Positions 1 through 8,059 of a stretch of 64,000 nt of DNA are shown piece by piece (the first letter of the stretch is position 1; each line of letters opens with the position of its first letter). This DNA is from Chloroflexi bacterium GWB2_49_20 (GTDB lineage: Bacteria > Chloroflexota > Anaerolineae > Anaerolineales > Villigracilaceae). The translations under genes were made by a program, and so were the position numbers. The stretch spans positions 62,001-126,000 of the forward strand of contig MGMF01000001.1 of the NCBI GenBank assembly GCA_001796335.1, in the 5' to 3' direction. The notes beneath the pieces are model-generated. The model made no database searches. It saw only the letters and a program-made list of their open reading frames with translations, and was not told where the DNA came from.

Positions 1-399
1 TTCATCCAGCAGATCGGCATCCATCACTATTCTATTTTCAAGCGACAAATCTTCTTTGGGAATTCCCCGCAGGTTATGGGTCTTCACGGCTGACACAATT
101 CGATCCACGACTTGCGGTTCGACGTGCATCCCATTCAGAAATTTTTCCGCCAGGTCTGCGCTTACCACGGCGTGATTGGTGGTGTCACTCCAGCCCGCAT
201 CATGGAACATGACTGCCAGGCTGACAACAGCTATTTCACCGCCATCAACCTTCTGGATTCGTTCCGCCCAGTTCAACACACGCAGGGTATGCTCATACCG
301 GTCACGGTACAGCTGGGACCGGCGATCCTGCTTGCGGATCAAGGACTGCACTACAGGTTTGCACTGTTCAATAAGACTATGGAGATCATGACTACACAT
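1..399 (-). CDS. HD-domain hydrolase, partial (3' end cut by window edge)
   Basis: The first 133 codons of a minus-strand gene are visible; the rest lies before base 1. The start is ATG at 399-397, preceded by AAGGA at about 409-405. The protein shows the metal-binding HD pattern: H37 in YEHT, the H66-D67 pair in MFHDAGW, and D129 in MDADLLD. HD proteins are metal-dependent phosphohydrolases, often of nucleotides; the substrate here cannot be told. It follows the mntH-usp-crcB-DUF190 genes on the same strand after a gap of about 110 bases, so it may or may not share their transcript. Assignment to the HD superfamily is secure; the specific function is unknown. Confidence 0.85.
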   Translation of the reverse strand, partial: MCSHDLHSLIEQCKPVVQSLIRKQDRRSQLYRDRYEHTLRVLNWAERIQKVDGGEIAVVSLAVMFHDAGWSDTTNHAVVSADLAEKFLNGMHVEPQVVDRIVSAVKTHNLRGIPKEDLSLENRIVMDADLLDE

Positions 400-507
400 T
401 TAATATCCTTGATAATAAAAGTGACAATATCAAAACAAATAAAATGGTTTTTGTTCAAATACCTAGGAGGTTTTTTTATGAACTGAGGCTTTATCTTTAT
501 GATTGTC

Positions 508-858
508 TCAATTATCTCCATCCCCCAGGCTCCGGTAGATACGCACCTGGACTTTTTCCAAAGTCGCCATCCCGGCATGGATCTCATTGTCAATGCTGGC
601 TAGAAATTTTTCCAACTTATCGTGAGTATCCACAATTTCGATGACAACAGGCAAATCTTCCGAGAGACGTACGATTTTGAATGTTTGTATCACCTTGCTG
701 TTTGCACCGTACCCCATCACGCCGCGTAAAACGGTTGCCCCCGCCAATTCCTGCTGGTGAGCCTGCACAACGATCCATTCATACAATGGCTTGCCAGCAT
801 GCTTATCACTTTCACCTATGAAGATACGCAGTAAATAGCCTTCTTCAGGTAGATTCAT
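508..858 (-). CDS. DUF190 family protein, partner of fluoride channel
   Basis: A 116-residue soluble protein that I recognise as DUF190, a small alpha/beta family with a PII-like fold. The N-terminal segment GYLLRIFIGESDKH and the central LRGVMGYG are typical. DUF190 genes are very often found beside crcB, as here: the crcB stop lies 4 bases upstream of this ATG, and GGAG sits about 9 bases before the start. The biochemical role of the family is not established; a regulatory role toward the fluoride channel is inference from the pairing. Length is normal for the family. Confidence 0.85.
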   Translation of the reverse strand: MNLPEEGYLLRIFIGESDKHAGKPLYEWIVVQAHQQELAGATVLRGVMGYGANSKVIQTFKIVRLSEDLPVVIEIVDTHDKLEKFLASIDNEIHAGMATLEKVQVRIYRSLGDGDN

Positions 859-862
859 GACA

Positions 863-1258
863 TCATCTCCAGATCACATAAGCTAATACACGCCCCAACC
901 AGATGGCTCCAAGCCCGAACGCAATATGCGCACCCAAAGAGAGCAGGGCAGCAATGCTTTCACCTGACCTCAGTAAATTGACGCTTTCATTGCTGAAGGT
1001 GGAAAAAGTGGTAAATCCACCCAATATTCCAATGAAAATAAAAGCCCGTGTCTCGCTGGTAAAAATGCCGCGTGATTCCGCAAGCTGTATCAAAAACCCG
1101 AAGACAAAACAACCGAGCAGGTTAACAGCCAGTGTGCCGTAGGGGAATGCAACAGAATTGGAAAGCTTCTGAACATATCCGCCAAACAGGTAACGGAACA
1201 CTGAACCAATAAAGCCTCCAAAACCGATGATCAGCAATTTAACCAGGTAGGAACCCAT
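863..1258 (-). CDS. crcB: Fluoride ion channel CrcB/FluC
   Basis: About 131 residues with four predicted membrane helices. Family signatures are present: GGFIGSVFRY in the first helix, FPYGTLAVNLLGCF in the second, and GGFTTFSTFSNES in the third. Members form dual-topology dimers that export fluoride through the cytoplasmic membrane. ATG at 1258 was chosen because it leaves a normal-length N-terminus; an in-frame TTG at 1270 is an alternative, with AGGAG 14 bases upstream. Only one crcB copy is seen, so a homodimeric channel is likely. The gene sits 34 bases behind usp and directly before DUF190. No fluoride riboswitch was recognised in the short upstream gap. Confidence 0.92.
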   Translation of the reverse strand: MGSYLVKLLIIGFGGFIGSVFRYLFGGYVQKLSNSVAFPYGTLAVNLLGCFVFGFLIQLAESRGIFTSETRAFIFIGILGGFTTFSTFSNESVNLLRSGESIAALLSLGAHIAFGLGAIWLGRVLAYVIWR

Positions 1259-1292
1259 AATAATCAACAATCAATGATGATCGACTCCTATG

Positions 1293-2192
1293 CTAGTCCG
1301 TCAATGGGATGAGCAGGAGAGGGATTTGAGTCTTATGCGCCACGCTGGCTGTCACAGATCGATTCCAAAAGGCTTCCAGGCCGGCCCGCCCGTGGGTACC
1401 AAACAGGATAATATCAGACCCCAATCGTTCAGCTGTTTTGGCAATCACGGATGCCGGGTCTCCCCTGGCTATTTCCGCACTGGCAGGGATGCCTGTTTCC
1501 TCAAATTCATCAAGGTGTTCCTGGAAGTGCTCTTCTGCCATTTCTTCAGCGATATCAAGATAGGCAACCGCAGTGGCAGGCAGCAAATTCCCGGCTGCAG
1601 CATGGGCTCCCGAATCGGTCGCCAGGGTTGGGATCACGCATAACAGATCAAGTTGGGCATTGTAGGCTTTCGATAGAAATTCTGCATACGGCAGCGCCAG
1701 GTCATGGATTGATTCCGTATCCAATGGGACCAGGATGCTCTTCACCTTGAAAGGAGTCTGTACCTTTTCGGGCTTGATGAGCAGCACGGGGGTGCCTCCC
1801 GCCGCAGCCACTTGTTGGGCGATGCTGCCAAAGAATATTTCCCGCATTCCACTTTTCCCGTGGGAACACAGCAGGATCAGGCCAGGTTGGAATTCCTGGG
1901 TGGCATGTTCAATGATGCTTGCCGCAACATCTGCGACCGGGGCAGTGTGGATATGGGTTTCCACTTTTACCGTTCCGGGAAAAACGGACCTGGCAATCTC
2001 ATCCAGGTATTCCTGTGCTTCGGTCGAGTTGGTCAAATGGCGATCATGATGGATTTCGGGGGATGCATCCTGCTCGATGACATGCAGCAAAATCACCGGT
2101 GCATGCAGTACTTCCGCCAGGGATACAGCCGCCGGCAGGGAAGATTCGGCTAATTTGGAACCATCCAATGGGACCAGGAGATGTTTGAACAT
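1293..2192 (-). CDS. Universal stress protein, two UspA domains in tandem
   Basis: A 299-residue cytoplasmic protein with two UspA domains, about residues 1-145 and 150-299. Each starts with a ILVPLD-type strand (HLLVPLDGS; SILVPLDTE). The nucleotide-binding loop G-x2-G-x9-G-S is imperfect in both halves: the first half reads CSHGKSGMREIFFGS, with Cys for the first Gly, and the second reads GTHGRAGLEAFWNRS, with Arg for the third Gly. ATP binding may therefore be altered. Tandem Usp proteins usually act in stress adaptation, with unclear mechanism. The start has GGGAG upstream and lies 3 bases after the mntH stop, so the two genes are probably co-transcribed. Confidence 0.9.
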   Translation of the reverse strand: MFKHLLVPLDGSKLAESSLPAAVSLAEVLHAPVILLHVIEQDASPEIHHDRHLTNSTEAQEYLDEIARSVFPGTVKVETHIHTAPVADVAASIIEHATQEFQPGLILLCSHGKSGMREIFFGSIAQQVAAAGGTPVLLIKPEKVQTPFKVKSILVPLDTESIHDLALPYAEFLSKAYNAQLDLLCVIPTLATDSGAHAAAGNLLPATAVAYLDIAEEMAEEHFQEHLDEFEETGIPASAEIARGDPASVIAKTAERLGSDIILFGTHGRAGLEAFWNRSVTASVAHKTQIPLLLIPLTD

Positions 2193-2195
2193 AAG

Positions 2196-3503
2196 CTAAC
2201 TCCCAAAAAATATCTGGTAAAGCAGGAAGAAATTCAGGGCTATTATCAGAACAGCACACAGGCTGGCCAGCCAGGTGGTCAGGCGTTTGTTGACCAGCAC
2301 CCCCATAATATCCTTGCGGCTGGTGAACATGACCAGCGGAATAATTGCAAATGGCAACCCGAAAGATAGCACCACCTGGCTGAGAACCAGGGTACGAGTT
2401 GGGTCGAATCCGATGAAAATTACTATCAGAGAGGGCAGGATGGTGACTACGCGGCGGATCCACGGTGGAACATGAAAATGCAGGAAGCCCTGCATAATGA
2501 CCTGGCCAGCCATTGTCCCGACTGATGATGAAGACAAACCCGATGCCAGAAGTGCCACTCCAAAAACTGTCCCCGCGGCCGGACCCAGCAGAGGTTGCAA
2601 GGTCTGGTAGGCCTCTTCGAGTGTACCAACATTCAGGCCTTTACCAAAAAATGTCGCAGCTGCCGTGATGAGCATGGCAGCATTGACTGAGCTGGCAATC
2701 AGCATGGCGATCGCCACATCAATAATCTCAAAACGAAAGAGGCGCCGCAGCTGCTCCGCTTTTTTCACAACCACGCGTCCCTGCGTAAGTGCCGAATGCA
2801 GGAAGATGGCATGCGGCATGACAGTTGCACCTAATATACCTGTTGCCAGCAGAACACTTTCCTTATTGGTGAAATGGGGAACCACACTGTTATAAGCAAT
2901 TGCAGCCCAATCCGGGCGCCCAAGAAAGAGTTCGATCAGGTAACTGACCGCAATGATGACCAGAAAGCCGGTGATGACCGCCTCCAGCGCCCGGAAACCA
3001 TAGCGTTCCAACCCAAGGATGAGAAAGGTCACTACTGCAGTTAGAAGCCCAGCAAGCCACAATGGAAAACCAAACAGCAGGTTCAGCGCCACTGCGGCAC
3101 CCAGGAACTCTGCCAGGTCTGTAGCCATGGCGACCAGTTCCATCAGAACCCACATGCTCCATACCACCGGACTTGAATATTGCTCGCGGCAGTGTTCAGC
3201 CAGGTTCTTACCTGTGGCTATACCCAGTTTGGCTGAGAGAGCCTGCAGCAGCATGGCCATCAGGTTGCTGCCCAGGATCACCCACAGCAGCTCATAACCG
3301 AACTGTGCCCCACCCTGTATGTTGGTGGCAAAATTACCGGGGTCCACATATGCAATACTGGCGATGAAAGCCGGCCCCAGGAAGGGCAGCAGGTTGGCTA
3401 TACGTGATTTTTTACTGCGTCCCGAAAGGACTTCCCGGGCTGCTCGTAGCGTGGATCCGCCATCAGGCGTCTGTATGTTTGATTTATGTTTAGTGGTTGG
3501 CAT
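2196..3503 (-). CDS. mntH: Nramp-family divalent metal transporter (MntH-like)
   Basis: A polytopic protein of 435 residues. It carries both Nramp hallmarks: DPGN in the first core helix (AYVDPGNFATN) and the MPH motif of helix 6 (TVMPHAIFLHS). These residues bind Mn2+ or Fe2+ in proton-coupled uptake across the cytoplasmic membrane. ATG at 3503 was chosen because GAGGTG lies 10 bases upstream; an earlier in-frame ATG at 3521 overlaps that site. It heads a minus-strand run with usp, crcB and DUF190. The 250-base upstream gap holds a small inverted repeat (3552-3558 with 3587-3593), but no recognised metal riboswitch. Confidence 0.92.
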   Translation of the reverse strand: MPTTKHKSNIQTPDGGSTLRAAREVLSGRSKKSRIANLLPFLGPAFIASIAYVDPGNFATNIQGGAQFGYELLWVILGSNLMAMLLQALSAKLGIATGKNLAEHCREQYSSPVVWSMWVLMELVAMATDLAEFLGAAVALNLLFGFPLWLAGLLTAVVTFLILGLERYGFRALEAVITGFLVIIAVSYLIELFLGRPDWAAIAYNSVVPHFTNKESVLLATGILGATVMPHAIFLHSALTQGRVVVKKAEQLRRLFRFEIIDVAIAMLIASSVNAAMLITAAATFFGKGLNVGTLEEAYQTLQPLLGPAAGTVFGVALLASGLSSSSVGTMAGQVIMQGFLHFHVPPWIRRVVTILPSLIVIFIGFDPTRTLVLSQVVLSFGLPFAIIPLVMFTSRKDIMGVLVNKRLTTWLASLCAVLIIALNFFLLYQIFFGS

Positions 3504-3740
3504 GTTTTGCAAACACCTCATAAAAAACTAAAAATATCGCTTCACCGCAACAGATTTCCATCCAATCCCCAGATTACCATGAAACCGAAATCTCCGCTAC
3601 ATGATATTCCTGATCATTGAGGCTTCTCTCTGAGAAATATCATATCATTTATCCTTTACTGGTGCAAATTTTAGCAATTTTTCAAAATAAGGAACCAATC
3701 CTGCAGACTCATCCGCTAACAACCAACCTCCGGCCTCTGG

Positions 3741-3746
3741 TACAAT
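3741..3746 (+). promoter_or_regulatory. Extended -10 box, nearly leaderless start
   Basis: TGG followed by TACAAT forms an extended -10 element. It ends only 7 bases before the ATG at 3754, so transcription should begin at or next to the start codon. No Shine-Dalgarno sequence is present. Confidence 0.5.
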
Positions 3747-3753
3747 ACCCCAG

Positions 3754-4878
3754 ATGCTACCCAAACATCTCTTCGTACTTGTTTTTTTCATCACCTTGCT
3801 TTCCGCTTGCGGCCCGGTATTGACACAACCCGCCATGGAGACTTCCACACCTGTCAGCCCGAGTCCTTCACCCAGTAAAACTTATCTACCCAGCGAAACC
3901 CCTCTGCCTCCTGCTGCCACTATCACCCCTGAACCGCTGCCAGGACTCACGCTATGGCAGGTAAATATCCGCAGTGGACCAGGCATTTATTTCACCTTGC
4001 TCGGGCAGATCAACCAAAACCAACCTGTTCAGATCACCGGCGTGGATGCCAGCGGTGAATGGTTTGCCATTGCTTACCCCTCTGGACCGGAGGGCCGCGG
4101 CTGGGTCACCGCAGAATACATCCAGGCAACGGGCACTGATAGCCTGCCCACCCTTGGACTTATCACCCTGCCCAATGGCACCCCTGCACCCCAGGCCAGC
4201 CTGACCCAAAAATTGAATGTACGCAGCGGTCCAGGCACACACTTTGACTCTCTTGGCATCCTCCCAGCCAATGCCATCGTCTGGCTGACTGGACGCAACG
4301 AATCCGGCTCGTGGTTATTGATCGACTACCCGTCTGCACCTGGAGGTAAAGGCTGGATCATTGCTGGCTACGTGCAAGCGCAAGACATCCTGAACCTCCC
4401 CGCCGTGGATTCTTCTGGCACCCCGGTGGTTGATATCCCTGCATCCGAGCCAACCATGATTTTATCTACCCCCACCCTAACTATCGCGCCCGCCTTCCAG
4501 GATGGCGACTCGGCCGATGACCCAGGAGCATCCCAGGTATTTTCACCACTCGGCATTCGCAGTTTCAGTTTTACAAGCGACCTGTCTGCCCCGGATGGCG
4601 ACCTGGTGGATTGGATCGCCATCCGCCCCTATACATCGCAGGCGGGCATGCAAGCCTCTCTCTCCGCCAGCCTGACCTGCGCCGGAAACGGCTCATTACA
4701 GGTCCAACTCTGGCAGGGCGATCAGCAGCTCTCCAACTGGGGCAGCCTCACCTGCGGGAACAGCAACAACCAGCTTGTGCTAAACGGTGGCAGCGATTAT
4801 CTATTCCGGCTGAGCATCAACGATGGCAACGGACTTCGCTATATTTTATATGCTTTTACACTGCGCAGCATCCCCTGA
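3754..4878 (+). CDS. Lipoprotein with two SH3b domains
   Basis: A 374-residue exported lipoprotein. Residues 1-19 form a signal peptide ending in the lipobox LLSAC (Cys19). A Pro/Thr/Ser-rich linker follows to about residue 60. Two bacterial SH3 (SH3b) domains come next, about residues 66-125 and 147-210, each with N(I/V)RSGPG and a GKGW- or GRGW-type end. The C-terminal 120 residues look like a beta-rich extracellular domain of unknown type. SH3b domains usually bind cell-wall peptides or surface ligands. The stop codon directly abuts the next ATG, so the two lipoprotein genes form one transcript. Specific function unknown. Confidence 0.85.
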   Translation: MLPKHLFVLVFFITLLSACGPVLTQPAMETSTPVSPSPSPSKTYLPSETPLPPAATITPEPLPGLTLWQVNIRSGPGIYFTLLGQINQNQPVQITGVDASGEWFAIAYPSGPEGRGWVTAEYIQATGTDSLPTLGLITLPNGTPAPQASLTQKLNVRSGPGTHFDSLGILPANAIVWLTGRNESGSWLLIDYPSAPGGKGWIIAGYVQAQDILNLPAVDSSGTPVVDIPASEPTMILSTPTLTIAPAFQDGDSADDPGASQVFSPLGIRSFSFTSDLSAPDGDLVDWIAIRPYTSQAGMQASLSASLTCAGNGSLQVQLWQGDQQLSNWGSLTCGNSNNQLVLNGGSDYLFRLSINDGNGLRYILYAFTLRSIP

Positions 4879-5349
4879 ATGAAACGACCCGGCACCATCC
4901 CCATCCTGCTCTTCATCCTGACCGCCTGCACCCCGGCGCAACCAACCTTCCAATCCTGGCAGCCCTGGCTCTTGTCCGACTTGCACCTGCTTGAATCCCC
5001 AAACACAACTGACCCGACCAGTGACCTGATCGCTGTATATTCCCGGCAGCATGGAGATGATTTTCAGATCCCGCTTAACCTGCCGGACCTGGCTCAAAGC
5101 AATGCTCCCATCCAGGCTACCGATGAAGGTCTCAGCCTGGAAGTTCGCCTCCAACTCCTGACCACCGCCTTATCATCTGACCCAACTGACCTGGTCGTGC
5201 TGGGTGGCAGTTTGCCTCACAGCACATGGGGAGATTCGGTTATGGGCAAGGCCGGCATGGCATACATTGCCGCTCATCCCTGGATCCAATTCTTGAATGG
5301 GGAGAAAATTCAGGCTAATTGGGTTTTCGCCAAATGGTTGTCGATTTGA
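4879..5349 (+). CDS. Small lipoprotein of unknown function, possibly shortened
   Basis: A 156-residue protein with a signal peptide and lipobox LTAC (Cys17), so probably membrane-anchored on the outside. The rest is soluble. The segment VVLGGSLPHSTWGD followed by AHPWIQ resembles the end of larger extracellular proteins I associate with Anaerolineae, so this copy may have lost internal or flanking parts; that is an impression, not a search result. It starts on the base after the stop of the SH3b lipoprotein gene, implying translational coupling. No catalytic motif was recognised. Confidence 0.7.
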   Translation: MKRPGTIPILLFILTACTPAQPTFQSWQPWLLSDLHLLESPNTTDPTSDLIAVYSRQHGDDFQIPLNLPDLAQSNAPIQATDEGLSLEVRLQLLTTALSSDPTDLVVLGGSLPHSTWGDSVMGKAGMAYIAAHPWIQFLNGEKIQANWVFAKWLSI

Positions 5350-5433
5350 AAACCATGTTTACTTTATGGTATTTAGTTCCAAAGCGATTCAGCTTGCAAC
5401 TCTCGGTTGCGCTGAATTGCACAAAAACATCTT

Positions 5434-5452
5434 TTGTGGTAAATTTAGCCAA
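5434..5452 (+). promoter_or_regulatory. Possible Rex operator half-site upstream of rex
   Basis: The stretch starts TTGTG, like a Rex half-site, is AT-rich in the middle, and ends CCAA. Its dyad symmetry is imperfect. It lies about 30 bases before rex, where autoregulation would act. Weak evidence. Confidence 0.2.
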
Positions 5453-5479
5453 ATTAATCAAATTGAGCGGGAGCAGACC

Positions 5480-6097
5480 ATGGTAGGAAAAGAAATTCCA
5501 GATATCATTGTTGGCAGATTGCCTATATATTTGCGCGCCCTACGCCATATGCGGGAGGATGGTCAACAAACCACATCATCCCAGGAATTGGGAAAACAAG
5601 TGGGCATCTCCGCAGCCCAGATCCGAAAAGACCTCTCCCAATTTGGTGAATTTGGGAAACAAGGCACAGGTTATCTTATCTCATACCTGATCGATAAACT
5701 TTGCGAAATCCTTAAAGTTGATCGTGTTTGGGATGTAGCTGTGGTTGGAGCTGGGGACATGGGGCATGCCCTCACCCGTTACCAGGGTTTCTTTAACCGT
5801 GGTTTTCGGATTACCATGATCTTCGATAACAATCCGGATCTCCTTGGGAAAAAAATTGGTGATCTGACCATCCAATCAACGGATGCCCTGGTTTCCGCAC
5901 TCAAAGCCGGAAAAGTGTCTCTTGCTATGCTTACAGTACCAGCCACTGCTGCACAAAAAATCACTGACTTATTGGTGGAGGCCGGTGTAAAAGCAATTCT
6001 CAATTATGCACCCATCAGCCTCAATGTTCCGGAAGGTGTCATTGTCCAATACATTGATCCTTCCACACACCTTCAGCGCATGACCTATTACTTATAA
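5480..6097 (+). CDS. rex: Redox-sensing transcriptional repressor Rex
   Basis: A 205-residue regulator. The N-terminal winged helix spans about residues 1-75, with the DNA-recognition segment GISAAQIRKDLSQFGEFGKQG. A Rossmann NAD(H)-binding domain follows, with VVGAGDMGHAL and the typical FDNNP. Rex binds DNA when NAD+ is high and is released by NADH, controlling fermentation and respiratory genes. ATG at 5480 was chosen because it starts the family's usual N-terminus and has GGGAG 6 bases upstream; the reading frame stays open further upstream but that part is not Rex-like. A strong hairpin terminator follows at 6139-6167. Confidence 0.95.
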   Translation: MVGKEIPDIIVGRLPIYLRALRHMREDGQQTTSSQELGKQVGISAAQIRKDLSQFGEFGKQGTGYLISYLIDKLCEILKVDRVWDVAVVGAGDMGHALTRYQGFFNRGFRITMIFDNNPDLLGKKIGDLTIQSTDALVSALKAGKVSLAMLTVPATAAQKITDLLVEAGVKAILNYAPISLNVPEGVIVQYIDPSTHLQRMTYYL

Positions 6098-6138
6098 CAA
6101 TAAATTTTGATTTAAAGCTTAGTGACTTATAAGAACTA

Positions 6139-6167
6139 TTCAGGGCAGGAGGTTCTCCTGCTCTGAA
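6139..6167. terminator. Rho-independent terminator between convergent genes
   Basis: A 13-bp stem with one G-U pair (6139-6151 with 6155-6167) and a 3-base loop, followed by TTTCTT. It lies between rex (plus) and the convergent gene ending at 6210. Confidence 0.8.
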
Positions 6168-6209
6168 TTTCTTATGCCTGATCTATTAAGTCCACTCTAC
6201 ATCCGGTCC

Positions 6210-7034
6210 CTACCGGCTAATTTTTACTTCATGGCAGTTTGAAACCCCACACCCCTGCTCCAAAATGGATATAAGTACCCGAAAATTTGGGATGGCAGCC
6301 ACCCGTACCCGGGCATTCTTAAAAAAGCTGCCATCCTTCCTTACAATGTGCAGTACTCCCTGCCGCAGGAATACCCGCTCGACCTGGTTCCAGGCGTATT
6401 CCTTTTTCCCAATCCCGATCCCGCCTGCGTCCAAGATTACGTTTCCAAATGCCAGTTTTTTACCAGAGTTGTAGCTTTGGGATGCCTGGGAATATAAACC
6501 TGAATATATATATTCTTCAATCAACCCGGCCATCTCTTCCACTTTGTTAATGACATCGTTTAACACCAGGCACTTGCCATTCTTGTTTACAATGCTGTAT
6601 ACATGCGTGGTACCTGAATAGATCCCATTGGTGTAATGGCGGGTCACAGCCATATACAGGCTAACCACATCCTGCCAGAACCAGGTGTGCAATCCTTTGC
6701 GATTATTAAATGCAAACCCATTCTGGTAAACTGCTGCCGACAATCCCCAACGGGTATAAGCTAACCAGGCCATCCAAACAGCCAGTAAAAAGGCAGTTAG
6801 AGCAATAATTCCCGGCCAAAATAACAGGCTCCCAACCACAATCGTCCCGTGTTGGCGTATCTCCTGAGAAGACATGGTGATGCCAAAGAGAAAAGATGCC
6901 AGTGAAATTATCAGGAAAACGGTCCCGTATATTACTGGCAGCCAAAATTTGATTTTGCGTGCCGGGAAAAAATTGACTAATTCCCCAAACCCGGCCATGG
7001 AACTGAATTCTTCCGGCAATTCAGATGGTGTCAT
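6210..7034 (-). CDS. Membrane protein with PH-like repeats (DUF6585-like)
   Basis: A 274-residue protein. Two membrane helices lie at about residues 30-52 and 68-92 (FWLPVIYGTVFLIISLA and a second segment after a short loop). Around them are two soluble segments of PH-like character, with phrases such as AVYQNGFAFNNRKG and WNQVERVFLRQG that recur in DUF6585-type proteins. The family has no established biochemical role. It lies 8 bases downstream of the mreB-like gene on the same strand, so it is probably the last gene of the ATP synthase transcript. Family assignment is from memory of the pattern and only moderately sure. Confidence 0.6.
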   Translation of the reverse strand: MTPSELPEEFSSMAGFGELVNFFPARKIKFWLPVIYGTVFLIISLASFLFGITMSSQEIRQHGTIVVGSLLFWPGIIALTAFLLAVWMAWLAYTRWGLSAAVYQNGFAFNNRKGLHTWFWQDVVSLYMAVTRHYTNGIYSGTTHVYSIVNKNGKCLVLNDVINKVEEMAGLIEEYIYSGLYSQASQSYNSGKKLAFGNVILDAGGIGIGKKEYAWNQVERVFLRQGVLHIVRKDGSFFKNARVRVAAIPNFRVLISILEQGCGVSNCHEVKISR

Positions 7035-7042
7035 TTTCCAGA

Positions 7043-8050
7043 TCAGACGCTTGGCAGATTGCGCTTTAGAATTCCATACATACCGATGCCCTTGGCGGCT
7101 CCTTCAACCACACAGGAGGTAGGATTATCCACAAGGTAGGCTGGAATGCCCAGAGATTTGGTGATAAGTTTGTCAATGCCACGCAACATGGCTCCACCTC
7201 CACACAAAGCTACTCCGTGATCAATGATATCTGAGACCAGTTCCGGAGGAGTCTTTTCAAGGACGATTCTACAAGTTTCAACAATATTCTTTAATGGGTC
7301 TTGCAATGCTTCAACGATTTCACCCGTTGTCAAAGTCACGGGCCTGGGTAGACCGCTGACCTGATCCTGTCCCTGGACTTCCATGCTTTGCTCCTGATCT
7401 TGTGGAATAGCAGCTCCTATCTTGATTTTTAACTGTTCAGCAGTAACCGATCCAATGATGATGCCATATTTCCGGCGCACATAAGTGACGATGGCTTCGT
7501 CCAGATAAGTACCTCCTTGGCGCAAAGACTCAGCGGATACGACCCCGTACATGGCAACCACCGCTGCCTGGGTAATACCTCCCCCAAGGCAAATGACCAT
7601 ATTTCCCGAAGGAGATCCTATTGGAAGGTCAATGCCCAGGGCAGCAGCCAGGGGTTGTTGGATAAGGTGCACCTCTTTGCTGCCAGCCTGGAAAATAGCT
7701 TCATGAACAGCTCGCGATTCAACGCTGGTCACGCCATAAGGGACAGATACCATGACACGCGGGCGGAACAAACGCATGGGACCACTTACTTTTTGGAGTA
7801 AATGGTGCAAAAAAGCCTCAGTGACTTCATAATCTGCCACCACGCCGTTTTGCAAGGGACGTGTAACTTCGATTGTATCCGGCACACGTCCTTCCATGTT
7901 CAAAGCTGCTTGTCCAAATTCGACAAGCTTTTGCTCTGCAATGACAATAGCAACAATAGTTGGTTCTTCAATCAGAATTCCAGTATTATCGGCGATCCGG
8001 GTTTGAATAGTGCCAATGTCGATCCCCAGGTCTTTGGAAAATGAAGCCAT
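7043..8050 (-). CDS. MreB/Mbl-like actin homologue with altered catalytic residues
   Basis: A 335-residue actin-superfamily protein that aligns along its length with MreB: GIDIGTIQTRI (phosphate 1, residues 9-19), LIQQPLAAALG (about 129-139), ICLGGGIT (phosphate 2, about 153-160), and a C-terminal CGGGAMLRGID adenosine motif. In typical MreB the middle motifs read IEEPxAAAIG and VDIGGGT. Here both Glu are Gln (131-132) and the Asp is Cys (154), so nucleotide hydrolysis is probably lost or slow. MreB proteins polymerise under the membrane and guide wall synthesis. The gene sits 9 bases after atpC, away from mreC/mreD. It is likely a specialised paralogue. Confidence 0.85.
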   Translation of the reverse strand: MASFSKDLGIDIGTIQTRIADNTGILIEEPTIVAIVIAEQKLVEFGQAALNMEGRVPDTIEVTRPLQNGVVADYEVTEAFLHHLLQKVSGPMRLFRPRVMVSVPYGVTSVESRAVHEAIFQAGSKEVHLIQQPLAAALGIDLPIGSPSGNMVICLGGGITQAAVVAMYGVVSAESLRQGGTYLDEAIVTYVRRKYGIIIGSVTAEQLKIKIGAAIPQDQEQSMEVQGQDQVSGLPRPVTLTTGEIVEALQDPLKNIVETCRIVLEKTPPELVSDIIDHGVALCGGGAMLRGIDKLITKSLGIPAYLVDNPTSCVVEGAAKGIGMYGILKRNLPSV

Positions 8051-8059
8051 TAATTACCT

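Noticed and set aside
465-486. AGGAGG followed by ATG AAC TGA on the plus strand
   Set aside because: A two-codon frame between minus-strand genes; most likely chance.
1259-1300. Fluoride riboswitch before crcB
   Set aside because: The gap is only about 30 bases and shows none of the conserved riboswitch elements.
3504-3650. Manganese (yybP-ykoY) riboswitch before mntH
   Set aside because: Only a 7-bp inverted pair is present; the conserved loops of the class are missing.
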